The notes beneath the pieces were generated by a model, which saw only the letters and a program-made list of their open reading frames with translations, ran no database searches and was not told the origin of the DNA. Of a stretch of DNA of 64,000 nucleotides, positions 31,520 to 39,577 are shown one piece after another. The stretch's first letter is position 1, and each line of letters starts with the position of its first letter. Source of the DNA: Paenibacillus artemisiicola (GTDB taxonomy: Bacteria; Bacillota; Bacilli; Paenibacillales; Paenibacillaceae). The position numbers were made by a program, and so were the translations under genes. The stretch spans positions 496,001 to 560,000 of the forward strand of contig NZ_JAGGDJ010000001.1 of the NCBI RefSeq assembly GCF_017652985.1, written 5' to 3'.

Positions 31520-32827
31520 ATGAACAAATGGCTGATTCTATGCGCGGCCGGTTTGCTGGCCATGGCCGCGACCGGCTGCGCCTCCGGAGACGAAGGGGCC
31601 GAACCCGCGGCCGCCAGCGAGCAAGGCACCGCGAAGGGGAAGACCGTGCTGAAGCTGGCCATTCAGAAGCAGAGCGACTATTACGCGGCGCTGGAGAAAG
31701 GGTTCGAAGCGAAATATCCGGCGATCGACGTGCAAATCAAAGCCTACGGCCAGGAATATCAAAAAACGGCCAACGCGGAGCTGCTGGCCGGGAAAGGCGC
31801 GGATCTCTACGAGACCGACAGTCTGCCGGTCCAGGATTACTTGGACAAAAAAACGTTCGTGAATCTGGACGACCGGCTGGCGCAGGAGAAGGAGCTCGAT
31901 CGCAACGATCTGGAAACGAACATCCTGCAGGCGGTCAAGCTGGACGGCGGCACCTATGCCGTTCCCGCCGGATTTTCCTTGCGGGCGTTCATCGGCGACG
32001 GCGACGCGCTGCAGACGGAAAGCTACGACGAACGGAAGTGGACCTGGACCGATTTCGCGGCGTTCGCGCGGCAGGCGATCGAACGGGAGCAAGCAAGCGG
32101 CAAGGAACGCCGGTACGCCATGACCGATTATACGCCGGACATGCTGCTGCAAGAAATGTTCATCGACAATTACCCGGCCTTCGTGGATCGCGCGGCCCGC
32201 AAGGCGAGCTTCGACGGGCCGGAATTCACGGCAATGATGAAGCAGATCAAGCAGATGTACGACGATCGGGTCATGAGCGCGGATCCGGCGGCGTCCGGCA
32301 AGCAATTGTTCTACTCGGCGGTCCTGCAATCGCCGGCCGACTTCATCAACGGGCCTTACGCGCTGTTCGCCAATCCCGTGCTGGTGCAAAAGCCGCATGC
32401 GGCGGGCCAGCCGGGCGGCATGCGGATCATTCCGCAGCGCCAGCTCGCCGTCAACGCCAAATCGACGGTCCAAGACAAGGCATGGGCGTTCATCGCGTAC
32501 GCCTTGTCCAAGGAAGGGCAATCGCTGCCGGCCAGACCGGGCATGTCGCTGCTCAAATCGGTGAACGCGGCGCAGCTCGACGAGCTGCGGCAGCAGGCGA
32601 AGGCCGGGACGTACAAGCTGCCCGGCGGGAAGCCCGTCAACGTCCCGGACGAGCGATTCGCGCAGTACGCGCAGCTGCTGGACACGGCGACGAATTACGC
32701 CCTGCCGGACAGCCGACTGATGAACATCGTCGGCGAAGAAGCGATCACCTACTTCGGCGGGCAAAAGTCCGCGGAAGAAGCGGCGAAGCTGATTCAGAAC
32801 CGGGTGACGACCTATCTTAACGAATAA
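31520..32827 (+). CDS. Extracellular sugar-binding lipoprotein
   Basis: A 435-residue lipoprotein of the MalE-like solute-binding family. The lipobox is ATGC (LLAMAATGCASG). The body has KLAIQKQSDYYAALEKGFEAKYPAIDVQI and AELLAGKGADLYETD at the N-domain, then AWAFIAYALSKEGQSLPARPG in the C-domain. GGGAGG lies 9 bases before ATG 31520. It is the last gene of the importer operon and overlaps the convergent VOC gene by 11 bases at the 3' end. The ligand is unknown. Confidence 0.92.
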   Translation: MNKWLILCAAGLLAMAATGCASGDEGAEPAAASEQGTAKGKTVLKLAIQKQSDYYAALEKGFEAKYPAIDVQIKAYGQEYQKTANAELLAGKGADLYETDSLPVQDYLDKKTFVNLDDRLAQEKELDRNDLETNILQAVKLDGGTYAVPAGFSLRAFIGDGDALQTESYDERKWTWTDFAAFARQAIEREQASGKERRYAMTDYTPDMLLQEMFIDNYPAFVDRAARKASFDGPEFTAMMKQIKQMYDDRVMSADPAASGKQLFYSAVLQSPADFINGPYALFANPVLVQKPHAAGQPGGMRIIPQRQLAVNAKSTVQDKAWAFIAYALSKEGQSLPARPGMSLLKSVNAAQLDELRQQAKAGTYKLPGGKPVNVPDERFAQYAQLLDTATNYALPDSRLMNIVGEEAITYFGGQKSAEEAAKLIQNRVTTYLNE

Positions 32828-33191
32828 GCGCCTCGCCGAAGTAAAGCGTATGGCCTTGGTCGTCCTCGATCACGAATTCCCTCGTGCCCCATGCGGTCTC
32901 TTGCACGTCCCGCAGCAGGCGAACGCCCCGGGCTTCCAGCGACGCTGCCAGGGACGCGGCATCGTCCGTCGCGAAGTAGAGATGGAAATGCTCGCCCTCG
33001 CGCGTGTAAGCGATGGAAGGGTCCGGCTCATCGACCAGCTTAAGGTGGAACTCTTGGTTGCCGGCACGAATGCCGGCATAGAAGTCCCCGTGCCGGAAGG
33101 CCAGCTCCATGCCGGCCCGAGCCGTGTAGAAGCGAATGGAGGCCTCGAGATCCGTCGTGCGCAGTTGTGCGGTAATGCCGGTTACGCGCAT
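32817..33191 (-). CDS. VOC-family protein (glyoxalase-like)
   Basis: A 124-residue single vicinal-oxygen-chelate protein: VTGITAQLRTTDLEASIRFYTAR at the first strand-helix, FHLYFATDDAASLAASLEARG, then FVIEDDQGHTLYFGEA at the end. ATG 33191 has AGGAGG 6 bases upstream. It is convergent and overlaps the binding-protein gene by 11 bases. VOC proteins of this size often confer resistance by binding compounds or act as dioxygenases; the metal ligands are not fully clear here. Confidence 0.88.
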   Translation of the reverse strand: MRVTGITAQLRTTDLEASIRFYTARAGMELAFRHGDFYAGIRAGNQEFHLKLVDEPDPSIAYTREGEHFHLYFATDDAASLAASLEARGVRLLRDVQETAWGTREFVIEDDQGHTLYFGEALIR

Positions 33192-33264
33192 TGTTTTCCT
33201 CCTCATGGACGGCGAAGCGCCGCCGGGATTTGTCCACCTTCATGACACCCTCATCATACCATCG

Positions 33265-33288
33265 AAGCCGCATCGATTGCGGCTTTTT
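33265..33288 (+). terminator. Plus-strand terminator between divergent genes
   Basis: AAGCCGCA pairs with TGCGGCTT, then T5. It lies upstream of the ECF sigma gene with no plus-strand gene immediately before it, so it may stop transcripts that read through from the ABC operon antisense to the VOC gene. Confidence 0.7.
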
Positions 33289-33333
33289 GCATGCCTGGAA
33301 GGAAAATTTTGTCCGACTCCGAATTAGTACCGT

Positions 33334-34080
33334 ATGCGAACGGAAAACATAGGCCCGCTTGACGGGCTGGAGACGATGAGACGGCCGCTGCTGCGGTATT
33401 GCCGGCAGTTGACGGGATGCGGCTGGGACGCGGAGGACCTCGCGCAGGAAGCGATTCTCAGGCTGCTCGGCGTGACCGCGGAGAAGCCGGCGCGGGATAT
33501 CAGCTTCCGGTATGCGTGCCGGACCGCGAGAAATCTATGGATCGACCGTACCCGGCGCTCGTCGCGGATCGCGATGGTGCCGTATCCCGAGGAGGCGCCG
33601 CGAGGGGCTTTCGGGGCATCGGACGACGAGCTGGACGTGCGCGAGCATCTCGAAGAGCTGGCCTGGCGCTTGCCGCCGAAACCGTTCGTCATCCTGCTGT
33701 TCATGGACGTGTTCGACTTTACGGCGAAGGAGACGGCGGCCTGGCTCGGCGGCTCGGAAGTCGCGGCTCAAGTCGCGTTGTCGAGGGCGCGCGCCCGGCT
33801 GCGGGCGATGAAGCGCGACGCCGGCGAGAAGGGGGCCGGACGCGGCAACCGCCCGGTCAACGCGGCCGCGGGGAACGCTTCCGGGCATGCGGCCTTCTTC
33901 GAAGCCGTGCTGAACGCGTTCCGCGAGCGGCAGCCTGCGGCGATTCAGGAGGCCTACTTGGCATTGTCCGCGTCCGGCGCCAGATTGAACGGCATTCGGG
34001 CCTTGGGCGGCAAGACGCATTTTGCCTTTCAGGATCCGGACGGCAACGTGCTGATGGTCGTATCGGCTTTCGGCGCGTAA
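33334..34080 (+). CDS. ECF-type sigma factor with C-terminal extension
   Basis: A 248-residue sigma-70-family protein. Region 2 is LLRYCRQLTGCGWDAEDLAQEAILRLL and region 4 is LPPKPFVILLFMDVFDFTAKETAAWLGGSEVAAQVALSRARARL. After a low-complexity linker (residues ~170-190) there is a ~60-residue C-terminal extension ending in HFAFQDPDGNVLMVV. No good ribosome site precedes ATG 33334; ATG 33376 has GGAG but would cut region 2. No anti-sigma gene is adjacent, which fits a sigma controlled by its own extension. Confidence 0.82.
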   Translation: MRTENIGPLDGLETMRRPLLRYCRQLTGCGWDAEDLAQEAILRLLGVTAEKPARDISFRYACRTARNLWIDRTRRSSRIAMVPYPEEAPRGAFGASDDELDVREHLEELAWRLPPKPFVILLFMDVFDFTAKETAAWLGGSEVAAQVALSRARARLRAMKRDAGEKGAGRGNRPVNAAAGNASGHAAFFEAVLNAFRERQPAAIQEAYLALSASGARLNGIRALGGKTHFAFQDPDGNVLMVVSAFGA

Positions 34081-34164
34081 ATATTTTCGATCGGCCTGTA
34101 TGGAATGGGGTTCCCGGATCGTTTAGTAAGGGAACGGACAGCAACCCTTGAGGAGGATATGGAA

Positions 34165-34599
34165 ATGGCGAACAAGGCATTGTTGAAACGGATCGAATGC
34201 GCGTATTTGCCGGTCAAGGACGTGACCGCGTCGGCGGCGTGGTACGAGCGCGTGCTCGGCTTGAAGCTCCGCTCCCCGATCGAACCGGGCCGCGGGGCGA
34301 TTATGATCATGGACAGCGGCCAATGGTTGTTCCTGCTGCCCTGCGGCGAAGGCCATCCGCTGGGCTTCGAGACGACCGGCTGGACGGAGGACGGCTCGCC
34401 GTTCGAGATGTTTCCGATCTGCTTCGAAACGGACGATATCCGCGGCATGCACGAGGCGTTGGGGCAGGCGGGCGCCTGGATGGAGGAGACGGTCCGCGAC
34501 GAAGGAAGCTGCGGCTTGCAGCTGAACTTCAAGGATCCGGACGGCAACAAGTTTCAGGTGTGGCAGCTGCCGGTCGCGGCCGGCGTTCCAACGCCGTAG
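34165..34599 (+). CDS. VOC-family protein (glyoxalase-like)
   Basis: A 144-residue VOC protein: LLKRIECAYLPVKDVTASAAWYERVLGL, a metal-ligand candidate Glu/His in the FEMFPICFETDDI strand, and the end LNFKDPDGNKFQVW. ATG 34165 is 8 bases after AGGAGG; ATG 34159 is only 2 bases from it. It follows the ECF sigma gene by 84 bases on the same strand, possibly as its target. The substrate is unknown. Confidence 0.9.
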   Translation: MANKALLKRIECAYLPVKDVTASAAWYERVLGLKLRSPIEPGRGAIMIMDSGQWLFLLPCGEGHPLGFETTGWTEDGSPFEMFPICFETDDIRGMHEALGQAGAWMEETVRDEGSCGLQLNFKDPDGNKFQVWQLPVAAGVPTP

Positions 34600-34702
34600 T
34601 TCGACAACGGATGACGAGGCTGCCAAGCCGGCGGCCTTTTTCGCGGGCGAGAGCGTCGGTTAGCGGGATGCCCCCGCGGATACGGTTGACCGTGCGAGGG
34701 GC

Positions 34703-34737
34703 GAATAGGGGTACTACCGGGCGTAGTACCCCTATTC
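34703..34737. repeat. Perfect 15-bp inverted repeat without T-run
   Basis: GAATAGGGGTACTAC pairs exactly with GTAGTACCCCTATTC across CGGGC. No T-run follows on either strand, so it is unlike a normal terminator. It lies between the VOC gene and the DCC-family gene. Confidence 0.7.
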
Positions 34738-34817
34738 GGCATGCGGCTATGAAAGTTGGCACTGAGCAGCTTCCGGCCCCCGGCGTACAATGGCGCTATA
34801 GGGAGGAGAGGACAGCC

Positions 34818-35375
34818 ATGAACAAGAAGTTATCCGCGTCGGACGCGGACGCCGTCATCCTTCTGATCGACGGGGACTGTCCGCTCTGCCATTGGCTGGC
34901 GCGCTTCGTCGGCGAGCGCGATGCCGCGGGACGGTTTCGGTTCGCCGCGCTCGATTCGGCCGCGGCAAGACGGTTATTGGCGGAAGCCGGACGTCATGCG
35001 GCTGATGGGACAACAGACGAAGGACATGCAGCCGATAAACGCGCAGCCGCCAGGAACGACGGCCGTTCGACGGCATCCGGGCCGAATCGACGCGGCCGCG
35101 CGGCCGCCGGGCCGGCAGACACCTTCGTCCTGATCGCGAACGGGCGCTGCGACGTCAAATCCGGCGCGGCGCTTCGCGTTCTGCGCGAGCTCGACGGGCC
35201 GTGGCCGCTGCTGTACGCCGCCATCCTGATTCCCGCGTTCATCCGCGACCGCGCGTATGATTTCGTCGCGCGCCGGCGCTATCGCTGGTTTGGCCGGGAC
35301 GGGGTTGGCTGCGCGCTGCCCGATTCGAATCTGCGCGGCAGGCTGATCGAAGACGGGGAGGGGGACCAGCCATGA
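34818..35375 (+). CDS. DCC-family thiol-disulfide oxidoreductase-like protein (DUF393)
   Basis: A 185-residue protein with the DCC signature LIDGDCPLCHWLARFVGERD near the N-terminus and the C-terminal blocks TFVLIANGRCDVKSGAALRVLREL and AYDFVARRRYRWFGR. Between residues ~55 and ~100 there is a low-complexity stretch rich in Ala, Gly, Arg and Asp that makes it longer than the usual ~130 residues. GGGAGGAGAGG precedes ATG 34818. Its stop overlaps a small downstream reading frame. Function: probably redox-related; not proven in the family. Confidence 0.88.
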   Translation: MNKKLSASDADAVILLIDGDCPLCHWLARFVGERDAAGRFRFAALDSAAARRLLAEAGRHAADGTTDEGHAADKRAAARNDGRSTASGPNRRGRAAAGPADTFVLIANGRCDVKSGAALRVLRELDGPWPLLYAAILIPAFIRDRAYDFVARRRYRWFGRDGVGCALPDSNLRGRLIEDGEGDQP

Positions 35376-35512
35376 TGGAGCTGGCTTGCGGTCAGCTTGG
35401 CTTCGGCGCCCCGATGCCGGATTTTCTGCTTCGCGGCGCGGTCGCAGGAATCTGGCTAGAAAGAAAGGCAAGGCCGACAAGAAGTCCAGCCCAACATCCA
35501 GATTCTGGTTGA
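35372..35512 (+). CDS. Small coupled ORF, possible redoxin remnant
   Basis: A 46-codon frame whose ATG overlaps the stop of the DCC-family gene (ATGATGA) and follows GGGAGGGGG at good spacing. The middle reads LGFGAPMPDFLLRGAVAGIW, vaguely like the A-P-D-F start of AhpC/TSA redoxins, but no full domain follows. It ends inside the -35 of the next promoter. It may be a truncated gene or a small coupled peptide. Confidence 0.35.
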   Translation: MMELACGQLGFGAPMPDFLLRGAVAGIWLERKARPTRSPAQHPDSG

Positions 35513-35538
35513 CGCTGTTCGAAAGCCCGTGATATAGT
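35509..35538 (+). promoter_or_regulatory. Promoter of the ABC exporter leader
   Basis: TTGACG (35509-35514) and TATAGT (35533-35538) with an 18-base spacer. The start point is expected near 35545, about 44 bases before the leader-peptide ATG. Confidence 0.72.
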
Positions 35539-35588
35539 GTCCTTATTCCAGATCCCGAACGAAGGATCGAGCAAAGGAGGTCTTCCCA

Positions 35589-35657
35589 ATGGCAAACCCT
35601 ATCGCCGCGATTCCATCCAATTCCATCCAACCGCATAGGCTTGAAACCATTGGCTGA
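35589..35657 (+). CDS. 22-residue leader peptide of the ABC exporter operon
   Basis: A short frame with a near-perfect site (AAAGGAGG, 8 bases before ATG 35589). It encodes 22 residues starting MANPIAAIPSNS and ending LETIG, with stop TGA at 35655-35657. A tandem 10-base repeat (ATTCCATCCA, 35610-35629) lies inside. Codons 14-16 (CAA CCG CAT) include CAACCGC, which is exactly complementary to GCGGTTG (35703-35709) at the top of the downstream terminator. This is the arrangement of a ribosome-controlled attenuator, as known for Bacillus bmrB-bmrCD, though the peptide sequence is not one I recognise. Confidence 0.7.
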   Translation: MANPIAAIPSNSIQPHRLETIG

Positions 35658-35724
35658 CCCTGCCGTGCGTATGCATTGATTCCCCTGTATACCTCGCTCC
35701 AGGCGGTTGCGCCTGGAGCTTTTT
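35628..35724 (+). promoter_or_regulatory. Leader attenuator: terminator with alternative pairing
   Basis: The terminator is GCTCCAGGCG (35696-35705), loop GTTG, CGCCTGGAGC (35710-35719), then T5. CAACCGC at 35628-35634 in the leader frame can pair with GCGGTTG (35703-35709), covering the end of the left arm and the loop. A ribosome slowed early in the leader would leave CAACCGC free to break the terminator; normal translation would mask it and let transcription stop. The pairing is seen; the mechanism is inferred. Confidence 0.7.
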
Positions 35725-35802
35725 ATTGTTTTCTCCAGGTCCCCGCCTGCACGGCCACGGTTCAGCCGCGATTGCCAACGACAGAAAGGGGTTCTCCGCA
35801 TC

Positions 35803-37605
35803 ATGCCGCAAAACCGAACGCGCACGCCGAAACCGCCAAATCCGCCAAACACATCAAAACCGTCAGCACCGCCAAAACCATCCATGACCTGGCTTTTCCG
35901 CTACTTGCGGCCCGTCAAATGGCGGATGCTCGCGCTGCTGCTCCTGCTGCTCGCCACGACGGCGCTGCAGCTCGTGAATCCGCAAATCGTCCAACGCTTC
36001 ATCGACCAAGCGACCGGCTCGGGGAGCGTCTCCGGGCTGCTGTCGCTGGCGGGACTGTATCTCGTCGTCGCCGTATGCAACCAACTGTTCACGGTCTCGG
36101 TCGACTACCTGGGGAACGACGTCTCCTGGCGGGCGACCAACCGAATTCGCGCCGACCTGCTCAAGCACGTCTTGCGGCTCGACATGCGATTCCATAACGT
36201 CAAGTCGCCGGGCGAGATGATCGAACGCATCGACGGCGACGTGACTCACATGTCGAACTTCTTCGCCATGTTCATCGCCAAAATCGTGGGCAGCTTCGTC
36301 CTGCTCGCGGGCATACTCGGCTACATGTACGCCTACAATTGGCCGATTGCCGCGACGATGACGGTCTTTACCGTCCTGTCCGTCGGCGTCATGTTCCGCC
36401 TCCGCGACATCGGCGTAAGCGCCTCCCAAACGGAGCGTCAAGCGAACGCCGCCCTGTACGGCCTGATCGAGGAGCGGATCGCGGGCATCGAGGACGTGCA
36501 GGCGAACGGCGGCGTGCCGCGGCTCATGAACCGCTATCACCGCGCGATGCGCGCGGTCTTCCTCGCCGGCCGCAAAGCTTGGATGCGCCGCGTGCTGCCT
36601 TGGAACGTCACGGTCGTCTTGTTCACGATCGCCGTGACCGCGGTGCTGATGCTCAGCGTCCGCATGTACGTGCAGGGGCAGATCACGCTCGGCATGCTGT
36701 TCCTCTTCTTCCAGTACACGCAAATGCTGAACGATCCGATCGAGCAGCTCGGCGATCAGCTGCAGGAATTCCAGAAAGCGAAGTCCGGCATGCGCCGCGC
36801 CCAAGAGCTGCTCGCGCTGCGAAGCGAGATCGCGGAAGGCGGGCAGGACGACCTGCCGCAAGGCCCGCTGTCCGTATCGTTCGAGCACGTTAGCTTCGGC
36901 TACAATGCGGACCAGCGGATCCTGCACGACATCACCTTTCGCTTGAAGCCGGGCGAGCGGCTTGGCCTCATCGGACGGACCGGGAGCGGCAAGTCGAGCA
37001 TCAGCCGGCTGCTGCTCCGGCTGTATAACTTGGACGGCGGCGTCATCCGGGTCGGCGGCACGGATATCCGCGACTTGAAGCTGGCGTCGCTCTATCGCAG
37101 AGTCGGCATGGTCACGCAGGACGTTCAGCTGTTCGACGGTACCCTTCGCGACAACCTGACGCTGTTCAACCCGGAGCTCGCGGACGACGCGATTCTCGAG
37201 ACGACCGAGCGGCTCGGGCTGCGTCCGTGGATCGAGGCGATGCCGGGCGGGCTGGACGCGCGCCTTGCCGCCGGCGGCGCTTCGCTCTCCGCGGGGGAAG
37301 CGCAGCTGTTCGCGCTGACGCGGGTGTTCCTGACCCAGCCTAGCTTGGTCATCCTCGACGAGCCGTCCTCGCGGCTGGACGCCGCGACGGAGGCGATTCT
37401 GCAGAAGGCCGTGGACCAGCTGCTGGAGCGGTGCACGGGCATCGTGATCGCCCACCGGCTGGCTACGCTCGACCGCGTCGACAAGATCATGGTGCTGCGC
37501 CAGGGCCGCATCGTCGAGTTCGGCGCGCGCGCGAGCTTGGCGCAGGATCCGGCATCGGAATACGCCCGGCTGCTGAGAGCCGACCGACAGGAGGAATTGG
37601 CATGA
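35803..37605 (+). CDS. Heterodimeric ABC exporter subunit, consensus ATPase side
   Basis: A 600-residue half-transporter: six membrane segments (residues ~28-320), then the nucleotide-binding domain. Walker [10 protein letters not shown] is near 391, the signature is altered ([12 protein letters not shown], near 495), and Walker B with the catalytic Glu is intact ([12 protein letters not shown], near 520), with H-loop [10 protein letters not shown]. The N-terminus after ATG 35803 is a Pro/Lys-rich tail. Paired with the next protein, its Walker B and the partner's LSGGQ form the active site. It resembles BmrC/YheI-type multidrug exporters. It is preceded by the leader attenuator. Confidence 0.9.
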   Translation: MPQNRTRTPKPPNPPNTSKPSAPPKPSMTWLFRYLRPVKWRMLALLLLLLATTALQLVNPQIVQRFIDQATGSGSVSGLLSLAGLYLVVAVCNQLFTVSVDYLGNDVSWRATNRIRADLLKHVLRLDMRFHNVKSPGEMIERIDGDVTHMSNFFAMFIAKIVGSFVLLAGILGYMYAYNWPIAATMTVFTVLSVGVMFRLRDIGVSASQTERQANAALYGLIEERIAGIEDVQANGGVPRLMNRYHRAMRAVFLAGRKAWMRRVLPWNVTVVLFTIAVTAVLMLSVRMYVQGQITLGMLFLFFQYTQMLNDPIEQLGDQLQEFQKAKSGMRRAQELLALRSEIAEGGQDDLPQGPLSVSFEHVSFGYNADQRILHDITFRLKPGERLGLIGRTGSGKSSISRLLLRLYNLDGGVIRVGGTDIRDLKLASLYRRVGMVTQDVQLFDGTLRDNLTLFNPELADDAILETTERLGLRPWIEAMPGGLDARLAAGGASLSAGEAQLFALTRVFLTQPSLVILDEPSSRLDAATEAILQKAVDQLLERCTGIVIAHRLATLDRVDKIMVLRQGRIVEFGARASLAQDPASEYARLLRADRQEELA

Positions 37606-39395
37606 CCGTCACGCAATTCGTGGGGCGATTGTTTCGCTACAACCCCATGCTCTACTTGATCAACGGCCTGTTGTGGGGCATCTTCCACGCGATGCCCGTC
37701 GGCATCGGACTCGGGATGAAATGGTTCTTCGACCGCTCGACGACCCAGTCCCACGACTATCTCTGGCTCGCGCTGCCGCTAATCGTCGTCGCGTTGATCC
37801 GCTTCTCCCGCGTCGGGATGTTCTTCGCCGCTTTCTACGAGTGGGTGACGTACATCTATCACCTGCAGGCCATTCTGCGTCGCAACATGCTGGCCGGCAT
37901 CATGCGCTGGCCAGGACGCAACCTGCCGACCTCGCCCGGGGACGCGATGACCCGGTTCCGGGAGGACGTGGACGAAGTCGTCGAATACGTCGAATCCTGG
38001 GTCGATTTTTGGGGCCGCTTGATCTACGCGACGGCCTGCATCGTGATCATGACCCGCATCAATTGGCAGATCACGCTGGTGGCCATTCTCCCGCTCGTCG
38101 TCGTCACGCTGCTCAACAACCTGTCCGGCAACCGGGCGCGGCGGTATTCGCGGTTGAACCGGGAAGCGACCGGCCGAATTACGGGCTTCATCGCGGAGAC
38201 GTTCGGCGCCGTGCAGGCGGTGAAGCTCGGACGGGCGGAGGACCACGTGCTGAACCGGTTCCTCGAACTGAACGAGAGCCGGCGGAAGGCGGCCCTGAGA
38301 GACAATCTGTTCAAGCAATGGATGCGCTCGATGAACCAGCACGTGCTGACCGTCTGCACCGGCGTCATCCTTCTGATGTGCGCCGCGGAGATGAAGGCGG
38401 GCCGCTTTACCGTCGGGGATTTCGCGCTCTTCACGTCCTATCTGACCACGTTCTCGTTCAGCGTCTCGCTGTTCGGCTACATGGTCTTCCAGCACAAGCG
38501 TCTGCGCGTGGCGCTCGACCGGATGCGAAGGCTGTTCCGCCCGGGCGAGGAGGACCGCGTCATCGAGCATAGCCCGGTCTACCTGTACGGAGATCCTCCG
38601 GAGGCGGAAGACCCGGACGTGAACGAAGACGACCGTTTGCAGCGTCTGGAGGTTCAAGGGCTGACCTATACGTATCCGAATTCAGACAACGGCATCCGCG
38701 ACGTCGGCTTCCGCCTGGAACGCGGCAAATTCCTCGTCGTCACCGGCCGGATCGGCTCGGGCAAATCGACGCTCGTCCGCACGCTCCTCGGCCTGCTGCC
38801 GAAGTCGGAAGGCAGCATCCGGTGGAACGGACGGCTGATCGAGGATCCGGCCGCGTTCCTCAAGCCGCCGCGGACGTCGTATACGCCGCAAGTGCCGCGG
38901 CTGTTCAGCGACACGCTGGGCGAGAACATCACGCAGGGCGCTCCCGTCCCGCCGGAGGCGCTGGAACGCGCTATTCGGCTGGCCGTCATGGAGCAGGACC
39001 TCCGCACGCTGGAGAACGGGCTCGAGACGTTCGTCGGTCCCCGCGGCGTCATGCTCTCCGGCGGACAGATCCAGCGGGCCGCCACCGCCCGGATGCTCCT
39101 GACGCAATCGGACGTCTTTCTCTTCGACGACCTGTCGAGCGCGCTCGACGTCGAGACGGAGAAGCTCCTGTGGGAGCGGCTGTTCAAGGAACGGGACGTG
39201 ACCTGCATCGCGGTGTCCCATCGCCGGGCGGCGCTGGCGCGCGCCGACCACATCCTCGTGCTGAAGGACGGACGGATCGAGGCCGAAGGCACGCTGTCCG
39301 AGCTGCTCGCGACGAGCGCGGAGATGCGGCTGCTGTGGCAAGGCGAGGATACGAAAGCGGACGCCGAGGAAGAAGAAGCCGAGCAGCCGGCATGA
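37602..39395 (+). CDS. Heterodimeric ABC exporter subunit, degenerate ATPase side
   Basis: A 597-residue half-transporter that starts inside the previous stop (ATGA) with AGGAGG upstream, so the two are coupled. It has six membrane segments, then Walker [10 protein letters not shown] near 383, canonical signature [10 protein letters not shown] near 485, and Walker [13 protein letters not shown] in which Asp replaces the catalytic Glu. H-loop: [11 protein letters not shown]. Together with the first subunit this gives one consensus and one degenerate ATP site, as in heterodimeric drug exporters. The C-terminal tail is Glu-rich. Substrate: probably a drug or peptide. Confidence 0.9.
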   Translation: MTVTQFVGRLFRYNPMLYLINGLLWGIFHAMPVGIGLGMKWFFDRSTTQSHDYLWLALPLIVVALIRFSRVGMFFAAFYEWVTYIYHLQAILRRNMLAGIMRWPGRNLPTSPGDAMTRFREDVDEVVEYVESWVDFWGRLIYATACIVIMTRINWQITLVAILPLVVVTLLNNLSGNRARRYSRLNREATGRITGFIAETFGAVQAVKLGRAEDHVLNRFLELNESRRKAALRDNLFKQWMRSMNQHVLTVCTGVILLMCAAEMKAGRFTVGDFALFTSYLTTFSFSVSLFGYMVFQHKRLRVALDRMRRLFRPGEEDRVIEHSPVYLYGDPPEAEDPDVNEDDRLQRLEVQGLTYTYPNSDNGIRDVGFRLERGKFLVVTGRIGSGKSTLVRTLLGLLPKSEGSIRWNGRLIEDPAAFLKPPRTSYTPQVPRLFSDTLGENITQGAPVPPEALERAIRLAVMEQDLRTLENGLETFVGPRGVMLSGGQIQRAATARMLLTQSDVFLFDDLSSALDVETEKLLWERLFKERDVTCIAVSHRRAALARADHILVLKDGRIEAEGTLSELLATSAEMRLLWQGEDTKADAEEEEAEQPA

Positions 39396-39430
39396 GGCGG
39401 CTGCTCGAATCACCCGCGAGGGGCAAGGCC

Positions 39431-39456
39431 CGGCAGGAAACCAGTCCTGCCGCTTT
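39431..39456 (+). terminator. Terminator of the ABC exporter operon
   Basis: CGGCAGGA pairs with TCCTGCCG across AACCAG, then CTTTT. Confidence 0.75.
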
Positions 39457-39462
39457 TATCAC

Positions 39463-39546
39463 GCTAGCATCAGCGTTGTCATCGCCGCAAGCATCACCGC
39501 TAACATTACCGCTGTCATCAGCGCCAGCATCGCTGCTATCCTCGAG
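39463..39546. repeat. Array of seven degenerate 12-base units
   Basis: Seven consecutive 12-base units follow one another (GCTAGCATCAGC, GTTGTCATCGCC, GCAAGCATCACC, GCTAACATTACC, GCTGTCATCAGC, GCCAGCATCGCT, and a partial GCTATCCTCGAG). The core A-T-C/T at positions 7-9 is kept in the first six. It lies between two convergent genes, just after the exporter terminator. No coding frame with a start covers it. Confidence 0.65.
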
Positions 39547-39577
39547 GCTCGCTATTCCTTGTCGCCCGCATCGCGCC

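Noticed and set aside
34703..34737. Inverted repeat considered as a terminator.
   Set aside because: No T-run on either strand; kept as a repeat and as a finding instead.
35376..35800. Leader region before the ABC exporter considered as a metabolite riboswitch.
   Set aside because: None of the conserved cores I know (TPP, SAM, cobalamin, FMN, purine, lysine, T-box) is visible, while a leader frame and attenuator explain the layout.
39463..39546. 12-base units considered as a CRISPR array.
   Set aside because: Units are contiguous and degenerate, with no spacers and no cas genes in the window.
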